Origin: CAVSUR01 sp052143655
GTDB taxonomy: Bacteria; Actinomycetota; Actinomycetes; Streptosporangiales; Streptosporangiaceae
DNA length: 9,451 nucleotides
Assembly: GCA_052143655.1 (NCBI GenBank)
Contig: JBKQSL010000314.1
Location: 1-9,451 of the forward strand
Direction of reading: 5' to 3'
The notes under the pieces were generated by a model that did no database searches, was not told the origin of the DNA, and saw nothing but the letters and a program-made list of their open reading frames with translations. Both the position numbers and the translations under genes were made by a program. Each line of letters begins with the position of its first letter. The stretch's first letter is position 1. Positions 7,801 to 9,451 of this stretch are shown here, piece by piece.

Positions 7801-8155
7801 TGGCCTCACACTGACCACTGACGACACCTACACCTTGAGCGCTGTGCTGACTCCGACAGCCGCTATCATCAGCGGCCGGAATTCGGAACTGCTCCTCTAC
7901 TCAAGCGCCACGGGCGCGCAGATCCTCGACACCCAGCTAGGCGGCACCGGGTTCGTGACCGCACTTTGGCAGGACCACAGCGGGATCGTCGGCGGTGCCA
8001 CTCTCGACGGGTCGCTGTTCACCCTGCCGCCGACGTCACCAGCACCTGCAGTGCACGACAGCTGCGCGCTGCTCGCCGATCCCAGCGCGCAGTGGCGGAC
8101 TGACTTTGGCGGGACGCCAGCCGCTGCGCAGCTCCCCGCCGCAGGCGGTTGCTGA
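4895..8155 (+). CDS. Paralogous membrane protein: degenerate Lon-like domain, TM helix, WD40-like propeller
   Basis: 1086 residues, a diverged paralogue of the preceding gene. Residues 1-170 are an extra alpha-helical, alanine-rich region that I do not recognise. Homology begins near residue 175: GQPGLW, PFQAALRDAW and ISVRWRLLL align with GRPGLW, SFDAALHAAW and LSVRWKVLG of the first copy. Ser256 (in RASRGNGD) aligns with the catalytic serine, but the aligned lysine region (VPTCQVSPESRARL) has no lysine, so this copy is probably not an active Ser-Lys protease. A transmembrane helix lies at about 358-376 and a helical linker (AIAAAAAAYRLAPHSP) at 377-456. A propeller region follows from about 457 to 1050, with blade ends IEVWSL, IRLWDSATG and LDVWRI. 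The tail contains Cys1057 and the terminal Cys1086. ATG 4895 is chosen because it overlaps the upstream TGA as ATGA; GTG 4889 is an alternative two codons upstream. It probably pairs with the first copy as a regulatory or ligand-binding pseudo-protease subunit; this is inferred. Confidence 0.75.
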   Translation: MTSEPLACVLRLVPETRQRLLAEGTQSSAIDTIYAGDTWMSACIAAISEAPDWLAQQVGEHEDDALIPDLIADSKGPQARAAFLAQSTAAAAAGAWASGDKVACVEAARRAARWWAAVDGLDYRDPATPPTPLATLNGSLQAERAEHDPRVWAPVEEMVLHADPATDKRPATLRAEVLTWVEEPGGVKPAKFVLEAVAAGQPGLWRAPQAGLTATDAPFQAALRDAWAWATAQEGLDPDISVRWRLLLHPDESRASRGNGDAIGLACAVSLQQLAVRHQRLHRLDRHTSYLAAVAADGTVMVPTCQVSPESRARLRRLVVASKQPAPPARLALRHADVVNDAVAHGRQPVQARHFRRMAAAGVLATVVLIAGLAVARSGQSDSRNRAAASAHARQAEAATLASDAQAALSADPPRAIAAAAAAYRLAPHSPAVIDAVIAAAASDPRALHYLSPAAAVTQLSLSRDGKLLAALLGDGRIEVWSLAAKTPQVLPVRQPPGRTSAISFVGGSPTLAAAGTAVTVLDPVTGAIRHLGTGGSGISDISASSHSRTFVTASAAGIRLWDSATGTSRTLSQTPAADVSLAPNGQTVLVGENSGTLQLLRTAGGVAASTRLPSPATSVLLGQSGGAYAVTRAGELYGFATSLRRVSSIAIPPDTTLTLRPGARLSELTPDGLLKVRSPAQVVAAASNAAILLPDEPAQITAGSGSDRTFNAVGIPIRGMSLPSLATDGDGRLAATVLADGQIRISTIDLASGPPVQVEDVASAAIVNRSTLAVTSGLLYVRAFTALVNSTTGQVTSLERFSHATDVFQRPVTTPRDVVATGMTTSSLDVWRIHEDRLTTVARNLSVASSPISGIAVDDDTSLLFVAADTHLYVRRLTSPALQLTRTSTSGRIACLTADPARHTLYACTSHGVMAFSYTTSGQLRDPRIVGTASAQGVAVSPDGEIMITLDDGDAVLLPRGSGPQGGPGLTLTTDDTYTLSAVLTPTAAIISGRNSELLLYSSATGAQILDTQLGGTGFVTALWQDHSGIVGGATLDGSLFTLPPTSPAPAVHDSCALLADPSAQWRTDFGGTPAAAQLPAAGGC

Positions 8156-8358
8156 GTTCCCGTGGACACTGCTAGACGCATGCATAGCGTTGCCACCAGA
8201 CTGGGCCGCATACGCGGCGAGCGCCTCCCGCCTCAAGCTGGCTCAAGTGGCGGCGAACGCGGTTACGTCAGGCCAACCTGGCGCACGGCATTCGGCAGAA
8301 GCGCGCATTCCCGCCCAGCGCTGACGATGCATAAACATGCGGCCTGGCCGCCTGCTTG
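8156..8358. other. Intergenic region between convergent genes
   Basis: Two hundred bases separate the operon's last stop from the mycosin stop. CCGCC (8228-8232) can pair with GGCGG (8249-8253) across a loop holding two copies of CTCAAG, and ACGC/GCGT (8176-8190) forms a weak stem. Neither has a T-run, so no confident terminator for the plus-strand operon is visible. A plus-strand frame stays open across this interval to about 8324, but it starts inside the upstream gene and has no convincing ribosome site. Confidence 0.45.
8339..8351 (-). terminator. Weak candidate terminator for the mycosin gene
   Basis: GCGGC (8339-8343) pairs with GCCGC (8347-8351) around a three-base loop, eight bases beyond the mycosin stop. 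Read on the minus strand, the stem is followed by ATGTTTATG, which is relatively T-rich for this DNA but not a true T-run. An adjacent short stem, GCAT/ATGC (8329-8340), shares bases with it and could compete. Confidence 0.35.
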
Positions 8359-9451
8359 CTAGGAACGCTGGCCGGCCAGCCCGCGGGTGGCCCGCCTGCG
8401 GCGCCGGGCCGCGCCCAGCACCGGCACGCCGACCACGATCATCGCAGCGGCGGCGAGGCAGCCGGCGGTCAGCGCCAGCGCAGTCACCCGGGCCGGCCGG
8501 TCCGGCGCGGGCGGCCCGCCCACCGGCACGGGACTGCCCGGTGCGGCTGCCGCGGTCGGGCCGGTCCACGGCAGCACCGCGGTGACCGCCTGCACGGGGT
8601 TGACCAGCCCGGCACCGGTTCCTGGCCCGTTGCCGCCGTCGGCCGTGCCCTCGATCCGGCCGACCACCTGGGCCGCCGTGAGCCCCGGGTAGCGGGAGCG
8701 GACCAGCGCCGCCACACCGGACACGAACGGGGTCGCGAAGCTCGTGCCTGCCAGCCCTGTCTCGTAGCCGCCTGGCCATGCGCTGGTGATGTCCTCCCCG
8801 GGTGCGGTCACGCCGACCTCGGAGTGCATGTCGGAGAAGGGGGCGAGGGTGCCGTCGCTGCCGACTGCGCCGACCGAGAGCACGCCCGGGTAGCTGGCCG
8901 GGTAGAACGGTCCCCTGCTGACCTTCCCCTGGGCGCTGAGCTCGTCGTTGCCGCCCGCCGCGACGATGACCGCGCCCCGGCGCAGCGCATAGCGCACCGC
9001 GTCGTACAGCACCGGGGCATTCGTCCTCGTCGTGACGGAAACGTTGATGACCTGGGCACCCCTTGCGGCGGCTTCCCGGATGCCCGCAGCCAGCCGGCTG
9101 GCCCGGCCGGTCTTGCCCGAGTTGACCTTGACCGACAGGATGCGCGCCTGGGGCGCGACCCCGGCGAACTGGCTCCCTCCCGGACCGCGGGCGCTGGCGG
9201 CGATGATCGCTGCCACGGCGGTGCCGTGGCCGACGCAGTCCTGCGGCCCGGATCCGGTGAGATCGACGGCCGTGACCCGGCCTGCTAGCTGCGGGCTGTA
9301 GTCGACCCCGCTGTCGACGACCGCGACCGTGATGCCGCGCCCCTCGGCCAGCGGCCAGACGCTGGCAAAGTCCAGCACCCGCTGCGCCCACGGCAGGCTG
9401 CGGACATGCCGGGTGCTGGCGGCGGTGGCCGGGCAGCCGGACGTCGGGCGC
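8359..9451 (-). CDS. mycP-like: Mycosin-like S8 subtilisin protease, N-terminus outside the window
   Basis: About 363 residues are visible; the frame is open through the right edge, so the start and signal peptide are missing. The catalytic triad is complete: Asp in VAVVDSGVD (codon 9313-9315), His in CVGHGTAVAA (9226-9228) and Ser in AGTSFATPFVSG (8740-8742). The oxyanion Asn is in AAGGNDE (8947-8949). VRSLPWAQ shortly before the Asp motif, followed by VWPLAEGRG, is typical of type VII secretion mycosins. After the protease domain come a Pro/Ala-rich linker, one transmembrane helix and a basic RRRRR tail, giving an exported, membrane-anchored protease with a cytosolic C-terminus. Mycosins act with ESX/type VII secretion machines, but no EccB, EccC, EccD, EccE or WXG100 gene is in the window, so that role is untested here. 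GTG 9376-9378 is internal, not the start. The gene is convergent with the operon and separately transcribed. Confidence 0.9.
   Translation of the reverse strand, partial: RPTSGCPATAASTRHVRSLPWAQRVLDFASVWPLAEGRGITVAVVDSGVDYSPQLAGRVTAVDLTGSGPQDCVGHGTAVAAIIAASARGPGGSQFAGVAPQARILSVKVNSGKTGRASRLAAGIREAAARGAQVINVSVTTRTNAPVLYDAVRYALRRGAVIVAAGGNDELSAQGKVSRGPFYPASYPGVLSVGAVGSDGTLAPFSDMHSEVGVTAPGEDITSAWPGGYETGLAGTSFATPFVSGVAALVRSRYPGLTAAQVVGRIEGTADGGNGPGTGAGLVNPVQAVTAVLPWTGPTAAAAPGSPVPVGGPPAPDRPARVTALALTAGCLAAAAMIVVGVPVLGAARRRRRATRGLAGQRS

Noticed and set aside
8162..8324. Coding remnant after the operon, because DACIALPPDW resembles SACIAAISEAPDW in the second receptor's N-terminus
   Set aside because: The resemblance is confined to a few residues, the flanking residues do not align, and the frame starts inside the upstream gene without a ribosome site.
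8356..9288. Long plus-strand open frame antisense to the mycosin
   Set aside because: The opposite strand encodes a protease with all catalytic motifs intact; the plus-strand translation is Arg/Gly/His-rich without recognisable motifs, as expected for an antisense frame in GC-rich DNA.

Overview
The window comes from a high-GC actinobacterium. This rests on GC-rich codon use, GTG starts, overlapping start/stop junctions, alanine-rich proteins and a mycosin-type subtilase. The genus cannot be named from the sequence. A transposase remnant at the left edge and about 530 bp of apparently non-coding DNA after it suggest an accessory region.

Layout: 1-228 (+) is the C-terminal end of a transposase, probably IS256/Mutator-like, cut by the window edge. 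229-761 holds no convincing gene; its right end carries a plausible leaderless promoter and a small cUUCGg stem-loop. 762-8155 (+) is a tightly packed four-gene operon in which every junction overlaps: a 113-aa multi-pass membrane protein, a soluble beta-rich protein of about 330 aa, and two large paralogous membrane proteins of 938 and 1086 aa. 8156-8358 is the gap between convergent genes. 8359-9451 (-) is a mycosin-like S8 serine protease (MycP type) whose N-terminus lies outside the window.

The unusual part is the pair of large proteins. Both appear to have a cytoplasmic Lon-like (peptidase S16-type) fold, one transmembrane helix, a helical linker of the kind found in actinobacterial WD40 receptors, a long WD40-like beta-propeller region and a short C-terminal tail bracketed by two cysteines. 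No AAA+ module is present. The first copy keeps both the serine and the lysine expected for a Lon dyad. The second keeps the serine, has no lysine at the aligned position, and carries about 170 extra N-terminal residues that I do not recognise.

A reasonable inference is a membrane-spanning sensor: an exported propeller that perceives something, coupled to an ATP-independent cytosolic protease with a pseudo-protease partner. The small membrane protein and the beta-rich protein would be partners or substrates. The convergent mycosin supplies an exported protease next door, but nothing in the sequence shows that it belongs to the same system. These functional links are inferences from architecture and gene order.
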